Source: Acidobacteriota bacterium
GTDB lineage: Bacteria > Acidobacteriota > Terriglobia > Terriglobales > SCQP01
Direction: 5' to 3'
Assembly (NCBI GenBank): GCA_021818955.1
Contig: JAKASR010000017.1
Coordinates: 1 to 64,000, forward strand
DNA: 64,000 bases
Below the pieces are notes generated by a model. It searched no databases. It was not told where the DNA came from and worked only from the letters and a program-made list of their open reading frames with translations. Positions 26,966 through 36,292 of the stretch are shown piece after piece. The position numbers and the translations under genes were made by a program. Numbering within the stretch: position 1 is the stretch's first letter; each line of letters begins with the position of its first letter.

Positions 26966-27009
26966 CCGCTTGCTGTTTTTTATGGGTTCGAATTGGATGT
27001 TGGCTGCTC

Positions 27010-28035
27010 ATGCCTAAATTCGAAGTCCGCGAGCTTACCCCCGCGCAGTTCCCCCTGTGGGATCGCTTCGTGGCCGCTTCGCCGCAAGGCGCGATTTATT
27101 CCGAAACCTTGTGGCTGCGCGCCGGCCTCTCTCCTTTTCGCATCTTCGGCTGCTATAAAGGTGATGAATTGGTCGGCGGCGTTGCGGCTTTGGAGAGCGC
27201 CGATGGCCGGGACTTATTGCCGGTGGCGCCGCTTACCCCCTTTCAGGGCATCCTCTTTCGCGATCTGCGCGATTCCAAGCTGCCCGCCCGCTACTCTCTC
27301 GAAATGCAGATTACTCAAGCTCTCCTGGATGTGTTGGAAAAACGTTATCGTCAAGTTAATTTGGTCCATCACTACGCTTACCACGATCTGCGCCCTTTCT
27401 TCTTCCGTACCTTTGGCGCTCTTGACCGTTACGAAGTCGATGTGCGCTATACCCTGGTAGTCGCCTTGAATGACTTGGCCGCGGCCTGGAGCGCCATGGA
27501 TAGCAACACCCATTGTGAAGTGCATAAAGCCGAAAAAAATCAGGTGCGGATTGAAGCCGGCGGTGATTTTGAATGCTTTTTAGACATGCATCGCCGCACT
27601 TTCGAGCGTCAGGGTCAGGAAGTGGATGCGCCGGAGGAGTTGATTCGCGGTCTTTATTCCGCTCTCAAAAACCAGGAGCGCTGCCGGCTCTATTTGGCCA
27701 GGCTGCCCTCCGGCCAGGTCACCTCCGGCATGCTCGCCATTTGGGATGCCAAGCGCGCCTATTATCAGATGGGCGCTTCCGAGCCGGCATACCGCAACAA
27801 CGGCTCCGCTTCCTTGGTCCTTTGGCATGCCTTTCAGGATCTGCGCACCCGCCTGAATTTATTCGAATTGGATATGGTCGGCTGCAATAGTCCCCGGCGC
27901 GGGGCTTTTAAGACCGGCTTTGGCGGCCAATTGCGGCATTATTTCGCTCTGCGATTGGTGCGTAACGCGTCCCCTGTATCGGCATTGCAAACAGCCGCCT
28001 GTCAAATGGCTGCTGAAACCGTAACTGACGATTAA
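27010..28035 (+). CDS. FemAB/CelD-like GNAT acyltransferase
   Basis: 341 aa. N-terminal FEVRELTPAQFPLWDRFVAA and SPQGAIYSETLWLRA are typical of FemAB-type double-GNAT proteins; the second half has LARLPSGQVTSGMLAIWD, YYQMGASEPAYRNNGSASLVLW and FELDMVGCNSPRRGAFKTGFGG, the ending seen in FemAB-like proteins of exopolysaccharide loci. It probably transfers an acyl or aminoacyl group to an amino sugar, following the AsnB-like gene by 44 nt. Substrate unknown. Confidence 0.75.
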   Translation: MPKFEVRELTPAQFPLWDRFVAASPQGAIYSETLWLRAGLSPFRIFGCYKGDELVGGVAALESADGRDLLPVAPLTPFQGILFRDLRDSKLPARYSLEMQITQALLDVLEKRYRQVNLVHHYAYHDLRPFFFRTFGALDRYEVDVRYTLVVALNDLAAAWSAMDSNTHCEVHKAEKNQVRIEAGGDFECFLDMHRRTFERQGQEVDAPEELIRGLYSALKNQERCRLYLARLPSGQVTSGMLAIWDAKRAYYQMGASEPAYRNNGSASLVLWHAFQDLRTRLNLFELDMVGCNSPRRGAFKTGFGGQLRHYFALRLVRNASPVSALQTAACQMAAETVTDD

Positions 28036-28058
28036 AGTCGTTTTGGCGGCGGATCGCG

Positions 28059-28092
28059 GAAAATTGATAATGGGAAACTGAGAACTGAATTG
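28059..28092 (+). repeat. degenerate heptanucleotide repeat running into a TTG start
   Basis: 7-nt units GAAAATT, GATAATG, GGAAACT, GAGAACT and a partial GAATTG cover 28059-28092; the last unit contains the TTG start codon of the following gene (28090-28092). Two units match GA(A/G)AACT-like consensus well; the first two are more diverged. Confidence 0.55.
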
Positions 28093-29205
28093 TCACTGAT
28101 CACGCATTATCCCTATTTGCCTTTGCGCCAATTGCATCGCTTGTCGCGCGCCGGCAGGCGGCAGCCCGAACGCGTGCGTGGCATCCTGGAAGAACATTTC
28201 CAGCGGCCGGTGGTGGTTTTGAATTCCGGGCGCACGGCGATTTATTTGGCTCTCGCCGCTATGGGATTGCATCGGAATGATGAAGTATTTGTGCCGCCCT
28301 TCCTCAGCCATTGCGTGCTGGGCACCATGACCCGGGTTGCTATGCCCGCCTTGCAGCCTTCGCCGCGCACCCGCGCCATCATGGTCGTGCATCAATTTGG
28401 TTATCCCCAGCAAATGGAGCCGCTGCTGGCGATGGCTCGCCGGCGGGGCTGGTTTGTGCTGGAGGATTGCGCCTATTCCCTGGCTAGCGGCTATCGGGGT
28501 AAGCTGTTGGGCCTGTATGGCGATGCCGCGATTTATAGTTTCCCAAAAACTCTCGGCACCGTGCTGGGCGGTTGTTTGGTTACGGATAATTCGCGCATCC
28601 TCGATTTCGCGCGCGAATATATGCGGGCGCGCGATCGCCTTGGCTGGAAGCTGTTTTCTAACCTCTCGCTGCTGCCGGTAGCTATGGTCTATGCCGGCGT
28701 GGAGGGTAAAGCGGGCGAGCGGGCCACCCAGGCTCTGGAAATGGCCTATAGCCGCTTTGTGGAATTTCCAAACCCTAATCCCCGGGTTTGTAAACTGTTT
28801 CCGCTTACGCGCCTGGAGCTGCAGGCGACTTGGCAAGCCCGTCGGCGGAATTTGCAAATTTTTGCGTCTTATTTCCAGGGCTCTGAGTATCCGGAAGATC
28901 TGGAATCCGAATCGGAAGTGGTTCCTTTTACCGTGCCCTACTTTCATGCGCCGGAAATGTTATCGGCCGTGCTCGATCGTCTCCGCTCGATTCGGGTGAA
29001 AAGCGATATGTATCATTTTGATGTGCGGCGCAATCTGCTGGCTCCCGATTATCGCCTCTGCATTCCCGTCCCCGTCCATCAAAATATCTCGGAATCTTTC
29101 ATGCGGACGATCTGTGAAACCATTCGCGCTGCCGTTGGAAAAACGCTAGCGCAGGCTGCCTCCCCTGGTATGTCCCCTGCTTTGGCTGGTTCAAGCTGGT
29201 CTTAG
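28090..29205 (+). CDS. DegT-family aminotransferase-like protein
   Basis: 371 aa from a TTG; the only upstream in-frame ATG (about 28069) is followed at once by a stop, so TTG or a non-canonical start is required. PLP-fold motifs are VVVLNSGRTAIYLALAAMG, VFVPPFLSHCVLGTM, FVLEDCAYSLASGY and a lysine in IYSFPKTLGTVLGG at the PLP position. The body is divergent from PseC and the other DegT proteins here. Substrate unknown; likely a sugar aminotransferase of the repeat unit, or a regulatory homologue. Confidence 0.7.
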   Translation: MSLITHYPYLPLRQLHRLSRAGRRQPERVRGILEEHFQRPVVVLNSGRTAIYLALAAMGLHRNDEVFVPPFLSHCVLGTMTRVAMPALQPSPRTRAIMVVHQFGYPQQMEPLLAMARRRGWFVLEDCAYSLASGYRGKLLGLYGDAAIYSFPKTLGTVLGGCLVTDNSRILDFAREYMRARDRLGWKLFSNLSLLPVAMVYAGVEGKAGERATQALEMAYSRFVEFPNPNPRVCKLFPLTRLELQATWQARRRNLQIFASYFQGSEYPEDLESESEVVPFTVPYFHAPEMLSAVLDRLRSIRVKSDMYHFDVRRNLLAPDYRLCIPVPVHQNISESFMRTICETIRAAVGKTLAQAASPGMSPALAGSSWS

Positions 29206-29222
29206 CCGGTATTCCTTCATCG

Positions 29223-30824
29223 ATGAATCCTCGTTACATCATCTTCAGTTGTCATGGCATTCAGTTGGATTGGTATGTTGCCATGGCGCCAATTTTGCGC
29301 CGGCGCGTGGGTTGGCGCAGCATGGCCTGGGTCGCGGGCCGGCGCGATTTTTTGCGGGCTCAATCGAGCGGCGCCTTCGATGAGGTGGTGGATGTAATTC
29401 AGGGCTTTGATCGCTTTGCCCCTGAGGTCGAAGCGCGGCATTCAGCCAATTTGGCGGGTTTGCGGGAATACGAGCTTCGCTTCGGCGATCTTCATTTTCA
29501 TGAAGATGCCTCCTTGGATCGTTGTTTGGGCGGCATTGGCGATGTCACCGTGAACTCCCTTCATTTCCGCAATCGCTGGCGTCCGGCGCAGATTGCCGCC
29601 GTCGCCTTGCACATGCTCCGGCGGATGGATGCCTCGCTCGCCGATAAGGAAGTGCTGCTGGCCTTGGGCGAGCACAATTCCTTGCGCTATCGCCTGGCTT
29701 GCTGGCTGCTGCAATCGAATGGGGCGCCGTATATCTGTCCTTATACCGTTTCCCATGCCCAGGGCCGCTTCTTTTTCGATAGCGTTGATAATGCCTGGCC
29801 TGCTTGTGAACAAGCCTATGCTCGTTGCCTCCAAGGTCTGGTTTCGTCCGAATCGCTGCGGCTTGCGGAACAACGCTGGCATCAAATCGTCGTCGAAAAG
29901 GCCAAGCCCAGCTACTTTGCCCAGGGCTCGCGCGGCGCGCCCGCTTTGAAAGAACGCCTCCAATGGCGCCGCTTGCTCGCGCACCTGCGGGAATGGCGCG
30001 AAGCGCGTTCCCCCGAACGGCTCTCCGATCCCGGCGCGCCGGCGCCGGAAATTCATTCGCCCGCGGCCTATCTCGCTCGCTACGGGTCCGGCCGCCGCCG
30101 CCGCCGCTATTATGAGCATCTGGTCTGCCGCCGGCTGCCTTCGCAAAAATACGCCGCTTACTTTCTGCATTCTCAGCCGGAATACACCATTGACGGGCTG
30201 GCGTTTGAATATCGCGATCAGGTGGCTTTTGTCAGAAATGTTGTCGCCAATCTCCCCGCCGATGTGCTGCTGCTGGTCAAGGAGCATCGCGCCGAGGCTG
30301 GCCGTCGCTCCGAATGGTTTTATGGCGAGTTGGTGTCCATCCCGAATGTCATCTTGGTGCATGATTTGATCAATGCCGCTGATATCATCCGTCAGGCGGC
30401 CTTGACCGTCACCCTGACCGGCACCGTCGCCCTGGAGTCGGTTTGCTTCGGTGTGCCCTGTGTCGTCTTTGGCAAGACCAATTACTCCATTTTCCGCGGC
30501 GTGTATAAGGTCCGCGGCTTTGCCCATTTCCGTGAGCTGACGCGCCAGCTCGATCAGCTCCGCCCCGCTACCCGTGAGGAAGCCGTCGCCGCCCTGGCCG
30601 CGCGCCTGGAAGTCTCCTATCCGGGGAATTTTTTACCCACTACCCCGGAGGATATTCGCATGCTGACGGAAGGCTTGATTCAGGAATGCCGGCGCCGGGG
30701 CATGCCGGTCGAGGAGTCTCCTCAGCCGGCGCTGCCGGAAGCGGAATCTCCGATGCAATTTGGGCAAGCCCATGTGACCGTTCGCGATTTGCAAATGCGG
30801 GCCGGCGCGGGGAGTAACCAATGA
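29223..30824 (+). CDS. capsule polysaccharide biosynthesis (KpsC/Kdo-transferase-like) protein
   Basis: 533 aa. No signal peptide. The C-terminal half has the GT-B capsule-synthesis pattern: DQVAFVRNVVANLPADVLLL followed by VKEHRAEAGRRSEWF, then VILVHDLINAADIIRQA and TVTLTGTVALESVCFGVPC with VVFGKTNYS. This resembles the Capsule_synth family, in which KpsC/KpsS act as Kdo transferases. The N-terminal 170 residues are less recognisable. The last bases overlap the start of the polymerase gene (ATGA). Donor not predictable. Confidence 0.7.
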   Translation: MNPRYIIFSCHGIQLDWYVAMAPILRRRVGWRSMAWVAGRRDFLRAQSSGAFDEVVDVIQGFDRFAPEVEARHSANLAGLREYELRFGDLHFHEDASLDRCLGGIGDVTVNSLHFRNRWRPAQIAAVALHMLRRMDASLADKEVLLALGEHNSLRYRLACWLLQSNGAPYICPYTVSHAQGRFFFDSVDNAWPACEQAYARCLQGLVSSESLRLAEQRWHQIVVEKAKPSYFAQGSRGAPALKERLQWRRLLAHLREWREARSPERLSDPGAPAPEIHSPAAYLARYGSGRRRRRYYEHLVCRRLPSQKYAAYFLHSQPEYTIDGLAFEYRDQVAFVRNVVANLPADVLLLVKEHRAEAGRRSEWFYGELVSIPNVILVHDLINAADIIRQAALTVTLTGTVALESVCFGVPCVVFGKTNYSIFRGVYKVRGFAHFRELTRQLDQLRPATREEAVAALAARLEVSYPGNFLPTTPEDIRMLTEGLIQECRRRGMPVEESPQPALPEAESPMQFGQAHVTVRDLQMRAGAGSNQ

Positions 30825-32359
30825 GCGCGGCTTTGCCGGTCGAAGTTTTGGCCGCGCCTCCTTCGCAACCATTGGCGCCGGCGAAATATGTCCCCTGCGC
30901 GCCCATCCTCGCTCCGTCTTCGCCGTTGGTGATCCGGCGCTGGTCCCTGCTCATTGCCTCGCTCTCGGCGGTGTTTTTTCTGCTGTCGTTTTCCATCCAT
31001 ATCCCCGTTTGGGATGTCTTGTCCGTATATGCCTTGTTTGCCTTCTCGATTGTGTTGTTGATGCTCAGTCCCTATACCCGTTCCAATCCTTTGCATCCGC
31101 TTTCCTTGATTATCTTTTTTGGCTTATTGAATTATGGTATTCGGGCTTTGGAAATTATCTATCTTCATTCGCCGGTCCAGAACCTGGTCAATCCCGAGCA
31201 TTATATCGCCAAGGCTTGTTTTTTGACGATCGTTTCCTTTGTCTTGCTTTTCCTGGGCTTTCATTTGAAATACGCTGGCAGCTTGGCCCGTCAGGTGCCT
31301 TTATTTGCTTTCCCCGTTCCCAAATCGCGCTTGAACGGCGTTCTCTTTCGTGCTTTTCTGTTCTTCCTTCTTACCGTCTATGCCAATTATCATGAAATCA
31401 GCCTGGGCGTAAGCCATTTTTATACGAGCCGGGCTGTTTTGCATAGTGGGTTGGATTCTGTTTTCCATGAAATCGCCTCCTACATAAATGTCACATTTTT
31501 GGCGTTCTTGCCGTTGTTTTTTCTGCGCAAATTCCCTCGGTATTTAATTCCCGGCATGATGGCGATCATGATGCTGATTGCCGCTGTTTCGGGCAGCTCG
31601 ACCAACCTGGTCATGCCGCTTGCCCTGCTGGCCATTGTCTTTTGGCTATGCCGCAAACCGCTCGCTTGGCCAAAATTTCTACAGATTTGGCTGTTCCTGA
31701 TCCTGGCCCTGGCGCCGCTGGTCTATGCCTGGCGCTATGTTTATTATGCTCAGGTTCAGGCTGGCGGCAGCTCCGCTTCCGCCGCGTTGTCTTCATTCGA
31801 TTCTGCCGCCGTCGTCGGAGGTTATTCTCAATCCGTCAATAATGTGTTGGCCCGTTTTGGCCGTTTGGATATGTTGTTGCTGGTGCTCAAAATGGTTCCC
31901 AGTCGCTATCCCTTTCAGTTTGGCAATACCTTTATGCCATATCTGGTGCAGATCTTCATGCCCAGGATCTTGTATGCCCATAAAAAAATCGTTGATGTCG
32001 GCACGGAATTCCGCTACCTGTTTCAAGGCTTGCGCGGAACCTCGAATATTTCACTCGGTTTCGTGGGCGAGACTTTTTTTAATTTTGGTTATTTCGGCAT
32101 GGCGCTGGCCTTTCCCGTGGGGATGCTGATTCGCTTTTTCTGGGATCGTCTGCTCGCCTATAGCCGCATCGAGCCGATGTGGGCCTGGCGCTTATACTTT
32201 GTCGTTTTCTTGGCTTGCCTCGGCTACGATTCTACTTTGATTTATTATTTCGCCACCTTGTTGCGTGGCCCGCTGGTGTTGTATTTGATCATGATGTTTG
32301 TCTTTCTGCGCTTGCCTAAGCGCGTCTCCTGGAAGTGGTTTGAAGCGCTGTCAACCTGA
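30821..32359 (+). CDS. Wzy-like polysaccharide polymerase (multi-spanning membrane protein)
   Basis: 512 aa with about twelve hydrophobic segments after a soluble N-terminal stretch of about 40 residues. It has the features of O-antigen/EPS polymerases: a long periplasmic loop and clustered Arg residues, for example VNNVLARFGRLDMLLLVLKMV and LFQGLRGTSNISLGFVGETFFNFG. Sequence conservation in this family is low, so the call rests on topology and position. It overlaps the upstream KpsC-like gene by 4 nt. The protein at 7128 is the alternative polymerase candidate. Confidence 0.7.
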   Translation: MSAALPVEVLAAPPSQPLAPAKYVPCAPILAPSSPLVIRRWSLLIASLSAVFFLLSFSIHIPVWDVLSVYALFAFSIVLLMLSPYTRSNPLHPLSLIIFFGLLNYGIRALEIIYLHSPVQNLVNPEHYIAKACFLTIVSFVLLFLGFHLKYAGSLARQVPLFAFPVPKSRLNGVLFRAFLFFLLTVYANYHEISLGVSHFYTSRAVLHSGLDSVFHEIASYINVTFLAFLPLFFLRKFPRYLIPGMMAIMMLIAAVSGSSTNLVMPLALLAIVFWLCRKPLAWPKFLQIWLFLILALAPLVYAWRYVYYAQVQAGGSSASAALSSFDSAAVVGGYSQSVNNVLARFGRLDMLLLVLKMVPSRYPFQFGNTFMPYLVQIFMPRILYAHKKIVDVGTEFRYLFQGLRGTSNISLGFVGETFFNFGYFGMALAFPVGMLIRFFWDRLLAYSRIEPMWAWRLYFVVFLACLGYDSTLIYYFATLLRGPLVLYLIMMFVFLRLPKRVSWKWFEALST

Positions 32360-34303
32360 ATGGTTAGGCTCTGGATGCGAAAAATTCAAAAGCTGGGATT
32401 TTCGATTTTTTTGTTCGCCGGGTGGATCCCCGCTTTCGGCGGGCAGGGCGTCTCCAACCTGGGCCGCTCGGGCGTTTTGCCGGCTGCCCGCTACGTCGGC
32501 CTCGCTGCCGCCTGCCGGGCTTTCGCCGGCGCTAATGGCGTCGTGCTGGTGTCCGGTTCGCTTGCCCTGAAGGCGGATGTCACTCTGCCCGCCAATTGTG
32601 GTTTGTGGTTTACTCAAGGCGGTTATATCACCGGCGCGCATACGCTCGTCGTGAACGGCTCGATTGGGACCGCCGGTCAGTACCGTATTTTTGCTCCCTC
32701 AACCACGGTCATATTTGGCGGTCAATATCATGGCCGGGCTAAGGCGGCCTGGTGGGGAGTTAAAGCCGATGGCGGCACGGATGATACCGCCGCCCTGAAT
32801 GCCGCCTGCCGCGCGGTTTTTAGCGATCCCGCTTTTCCCGTGCCCTTGCTCTTGCCGACCGGAAAAATGGAAATCAGCGGGCGAGGCGTGCGTTGCGGCG
32901 CGAACGTGCAAACCAATGGTTGGGTTTTGCATGGCTCCGGCGGCCTGAGCAGCCGCTTTGAATATAGCGGCTCGGGGGTTGCCCTGAGCTTCCTCAATAT
33001 CCAATGGTCGCATCTCTACGATTTCAGCGTCATCGCTTCTCGCGGCGGCTCGAAAACAACCGGCATCTTTTTAACCGGAAATCGGCCCCATGAGGGCGGA
33101 GGCTCGCAGAATCACTTCGAGAATATCTATATTTCGGGCTTTGCCGTCGGTTTGCGTATCGGCGACGGATTGCACCAGATGGGCCAAAATAAGTTCGACG
33201 AGATTTCTTTGAATGAACCTTTAGGCGTGGGCGTGTGGCTGGATGGCGCCAATGTGGATGGCGAAGTTTTTGATCAATTGCTGGATTCCTCTCATATCGC
33301 TATCCAATGCACCGGCTGCCAGGGCGTGACCGTAAACGGCAGCGATAGCTCGATGCATGGAAACAACAATATTTATCTGTTTGTGGATGGGGATTATAAC
33401 GTGGATGGGCCATTTTCATTGCGCGACATGCGTATTGAGAAGGCGGCCATTCTGGCCTGGGTGGGCAAGCGGAATGGTCAGCCGGTCGCGGGTAAACAAA
33501 TGAACTTGAAAATCGATAATGTCTATTATGCTTCTACCCCGGCGCAGCCGCGCCTGTCCGCTCCCGGCGCTCTCACCCTGGTTCCCTCCGCTGGAACCGG
33601 CTCGCTCGCGCCGGCCCGCTATTTCATCCAATGCACGGCCTTGAATGGCGTCATGGGAGAAACTCTGCCCAGCCCGCAAGCCTCGGCCGAGCTCTCGGCC
33701 GCCGGTGAAATGACTGTCAATATCCCCGCCGTCCCGGGCGCCGGCTATTACCGCTGTTATCTCAGTAAATATGCCTCTATGTCCCCAAGTTATTGGCTGT
33801 ATAGCTGGTCGAATAAGCTGATTTTTAAACAAGATATCGGACAATATCTGGTGGGAGCGCCGCCCGCCGCCGCTACTACCGGCGCTCGTTCGCTCCTCGT
33901 GCATTATGGCGAAACCGGCACGTTAAATGTGGAAAACTCCGATTTCTCCAATGGCGGTCCCGGAGAATTCTTTCAGTTTCCCGTCGTGAGCAATACCACG
34001 GTCACATTTAACCTGATGGGCGCCAAAGTTACCAATACCGCGCCGGATACTTTATGCGCCCCTCTGGCCTCCTGCGTTTCCGGATTGGTTGAGGTGGATG
34101 CTTTGGCTGGTGCAAGTGGTACGGCCGGGGGTGTGATCTATCAATCCACTGGCAATCAAATCTATCAGGGGAATGTGTTAAAAGCTCCTTATTACGCCCG
34201 TAATCGCCTGGTCAGGTTTACGGTTGAGGATGCCAAGGCCGGAAAACAATCCGTGCTGTGGGATTGTGGAACCAAAGCCGCCACCGGCTGCAATCCGCAT
34301 TGA
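32360..34303 (+). CDS. secreted pectin-lyase-fold (parallel beta-helix) protein
   Basis: 647 aa. A signal peptide is apparent (basic head, FSIFLFAGWIPAFGG); ATG 32360 follows the polymerase stop directly, and a second in-frame ATG at 32375 would give a tidier signal. The beta-helix part begins at AAWWGVKADGGTDDTAALNAAC, the glycan-hydrolase/tailspike 'DDTAAL' entry motif, followed by repeated short strands. The C-terminal 250 residues look like additional beta domains. It could cleave or bind the locus's polymer in the periplasm or outside. There are no phage genes around, so I do not call it a tailspike. Confidence 0.72.
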   Translation: MVRLWMRKIQKLGFSIFLFAGWIPAFGGQGVSNLGRSGVLPAARYVGLAAACRAFAGANGVVLVSGSLALKADVTLPANCGLWFTQGGYITGAHTLVVNGSIGTAGQYRIFAPSTTVIFGGQYHGRAKAAWWGVKADGGTDDTAALNAACRAVFSDPAFPVPLLLPTGKMEISGRGVRCGANVQTNGWVLHGSGGLSSRFEYSGSGVALSFLNIQWSHLYDFSVIASRGGSKTTGIFLTGNRPHEGGGSQNHFENIYISGFAVGLRIGDGLHQMGQNKFDEISLNEPLGVGVWLDGANVDGEVFDQLLDSSHIAIQCTGCQGVTVNGSDSSMHGNNNIYLFVDGDYNVDGPFSLRDMRIEKAAILAWVGKRNGQPVAGKQMNLKIDNVYYASTPAQPRLSAPGALTLVPSAGTGSLAPARYFIQCTALNGVMGETLPSPQASAELSAAGEMTVNIPAVPGAGYYRCYLSKYASMSPSYWLYSWSNKLIFKQDIGQYLVGAPPAAATTGARSLLVHYGETGTLNVENSDFSNGGPGEFFQFPVVSNTTVTFNLMGAKVTNTAPDTLCAPLASCVSGLVEVDALAGASGTAGGVIYQSTGNQIYQGNVLKAPYYARNRLVRFTVEDAKAGKQSVLWDCGTKAATGCNPH

Positions 34304-34313
34304 TGCTCTTCGC

Positions 34314-34361
34314 CCACTCCTGTCTTCTGTCTTCTGTCTTATTTTCCTGTCTCCTGCCTCC
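34314..34361 (+). repeat. pyrimidine-rich heptanucleotide repeat upstream of asnB
   Basis: Units CCACTCC, TGTCTTC, TGTCTTC, TGTCTTA lie in phase (34314-34341). After a 6-nt spacer come TGTCTCC and TGCCTCC (34348-34361), then ATG at 34368. The plus strand is nearly pure pyrimidine, so this junction lacks any Shine-Dalgarno. Confidence 0.7.
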
Positions 34362-34367
34362 TTCTTT

Positions 34368-36239
34368 ATGTGCGGCATCATTGGCATGCTGAATTTTAAT
34401 TCTGCGCCGGACGCGGTGGCCGTCGCCGCCGGCCTGCGTACGTTGCGCCATCGCGGCCCCGATGCTCACGCCCTCTGGAGCTCTCCCGATCGCTTCGTCG
34501 TCTTGGGTCATAGCCGCCTGAAAATCCTCGACCTCAGCCCCGCCGCCGCTCAGCCCATGGTTTCCCCCGCTACCGGCTGCGCGCTGACCTATAACGGCGA
34601 AATCTATAACTTCGCCGATCTGCGTTCGCGATTGCGCCATCAAGGCATCGCGGTGCGCTCTACCGGAGATACGGAAGTGCTGTTGCGCTGGCTGGAATGG
34701 CGCGGCGCCGACGGACTGGCTGAACTCGAAGGCATGTACGCGCTCGGCTTTTGGGATCCCCACGCGCGCCGCCTCTTGCTGGCTCGCGATCCTATGGGCA
34801 TTAAGCCGCTCTATTGGTGTTCTGCTGGCGGCCAACTCTTGTTTGCTTCCGAATTGCGCGCCCTGCTGGCGACCGGCCTGATTCCCGCTCGGATCTTTCC
34901 GCCCGCCTTGCGCGGCTTTCTCGCCTTCGGCGCGGTTCAAGGCCCGGAAACCTTGGTGGAGGGCGTGCGCGAGCTCTCGCCCGGCCAATATCTCGAATTT
35001 ACCCCGGGCCATGAGCCTCGGCGGAAAACTTTTTGGCGCCCGAAATATCCTGGCCGCGAAGCCCAACCGCTGCCGTTGTCCTCGCAGGAATTGCTGCAAC
35101 TTTTGACTCAGGCGGTGGCGGGCCAGTCGGTCAGCGACGTCCCCCTGGGCGCTTTTCTCTCCGGTGGCCTCGATTCCTCGCTCTGCGCTGCCTTGCTGGC
35201 GCGGCAAACTTCGCAGGCGCATACCCTGTCGGTGGTGTTTCCCGATGCCCCGGCGCTCGATGAAGCCCGCTTCTCGCGGCAGGTCGCGGAACGGATTGGC
35301 ACCCGGCATTCGGAAATCCCCATGACCGTCGCCGATGCCTTGCCCACTACCGCCGCCGCCCTCGCCGCCCAGGATCAGCCGAGCGTCGATGGCCTCAATA
35401 CCTTCGTCATCTCCCGCGCCGCCCGTCAGGCCGGCCTTACCGTCGCCCTCTCCGGCCTCGGCGCGGATGAATTATTCGCCGGCTATTCCGTTTTTTCCCG
35501 CTTGCCGGCGCTTACCCGGCGCATGCAGCGCGGTGGAGCTTGTGGCCGTGGCCTGTTACTTACCGCCGCCGCGGCCTCAAACCGGCTTTTGCCTTATTCC
35601 CGGCTGGCGGGGAAATTGGATATTCTGGCTCGCGCCCAACCTTCTCTGCCGGGCCTTTACCGCTGCAGTCGGGGCTTGTTTTCCCCGCGCCTGTTGGATC
35701 GCCTGCTGCCTTATCCCCCTGTGGAATCCCCGCCGTTAATTGAAATGGATGGCTGGGCCCCGGCCGATTCCATCTCCTGGCTGGAAATGCGCGGCTATAT
35801 GGCCAATATGCTGCTGCGCGATACCGATGCCATGAGCATGGCCGTCTCGCTCGAAGTCCGCGTCCCCTACCTGCATCTGCCGCTGGTGAATGTGGCGCAG
35901 GCGGCCGGCCCCGCCCTCCGCCGCCGCCGCCCTTATCCCAAGCAGGCTTTGATCGACGCCGCCGGCGGCCTGCTCCCACCGGAGGTCTGGACTCGCCCCA
36001 AGCAAGGCTTTGGCTTCCCTCTCCAGGCTTGGCTGCTCGGCCCTTTGCGCCCCCAGGCCGAAGCCGCCTTGCTCGATCCGGCCGCGCCGATCGCTCGCTG
36101 CCTTCGCCCTCGGGAAACGGTTCGCCTCTGGCGCGCCTTTCAGGCCGCCCCCGCCCGCGTCGGCTGGTCGCGCGTCTGGGCCTTGATCGTCTTGAATTCC
36201 TGGTTGAGTGTCTGTAATGTCAATCTTTCTTTATGTTGA
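34368..36239 (+). CDS. glutamine-hydrolysing asparagine synthetase-family amidotransferase (first Cys2 copy)
   Basis: 623 aa. Class II glutaminase intact: starts MCGIIGMLNF with Cys2 catalytic, then LRHRGPDAHALW and TYNGEIYNFADLRSRL. The synthetase domain has PLGAFLSGGLDSSLCAALLA (PP-loop) and GLGADELFAGYSVF. The start is fixed by Cys2. The pyrimidine-rich heptad repeat lies just upstream. In polysaccharide loci such proteins amidate uronic acids; the alternative is ordinary asparagine synthesis. Context favours the first. Confidence 0.85.
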   Translation: MCGIIGMLNFNSAPDAVAVAAGLRTLRHRGPDAHALWSSPDRFVVLGHSRLKILDLSPAAAQPMVSPATGCALTYNGEIYNFADLRSRLRHQGIAVRSTGDTEVLLRWLEWRGADGLAELEGMYALGFWDPHARRLLLARDPMGIKPLYWCSAGGQLLFASELRALLATGLIPARIFPPALRGFLAFGAVQGPETLVEGVRELSPGQYLEFTPGHEPRRKTFWRPKYPGREAQPLPLSSQELLQLLTQAVAGQSVSDVPLGAFLSGGLDSSLCAALLARQTSQAHTLSVVFPDAPALDEARFSRQVAERIGTRHSEIPMTVADALPTTAAALAAQDQPSVDGLNTFVISRAARQAGLTVALSGLGADELFAGYSVFSRLPALTRRMQRGGACGRGLLLTAAAASNRLLPYSRLAGKLDILARAQPSLPGLYRCSRGLFSPRLLDRLLPYPPVESPPLIEMDGWAPADSISWLEMRGYMANMLLRDTDAMSMAVSLEVRVPYLHLPLVNVAQAAGPALRRRRPYPKQALIDAAGGLLPPEVWTRPKQGFGFPLQAWLLGPLRPQAEAALLDPAAPIARCLRPRETVRLWRAFQAAPARVGWSRVWALIVLNSWLSVCNVNLSLC

Positions 36240-36292
36240 TTGTTGCCTCACCATAGCTTTTTCATTGATTTATTTTTAAGGATTCTGTGCTG

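Noticed and set aside
32360-34303. Phage tailspike
   Set aside because: It has a bacterial signal peptide and is coupled to a polymerase gene; no phage structural, lysis or integrase genes occur in the window.
34314-34361. CRISPR array
   Set aside because: Units are 7 nt, adjacent and degenerate; no spacers and no cas genes.
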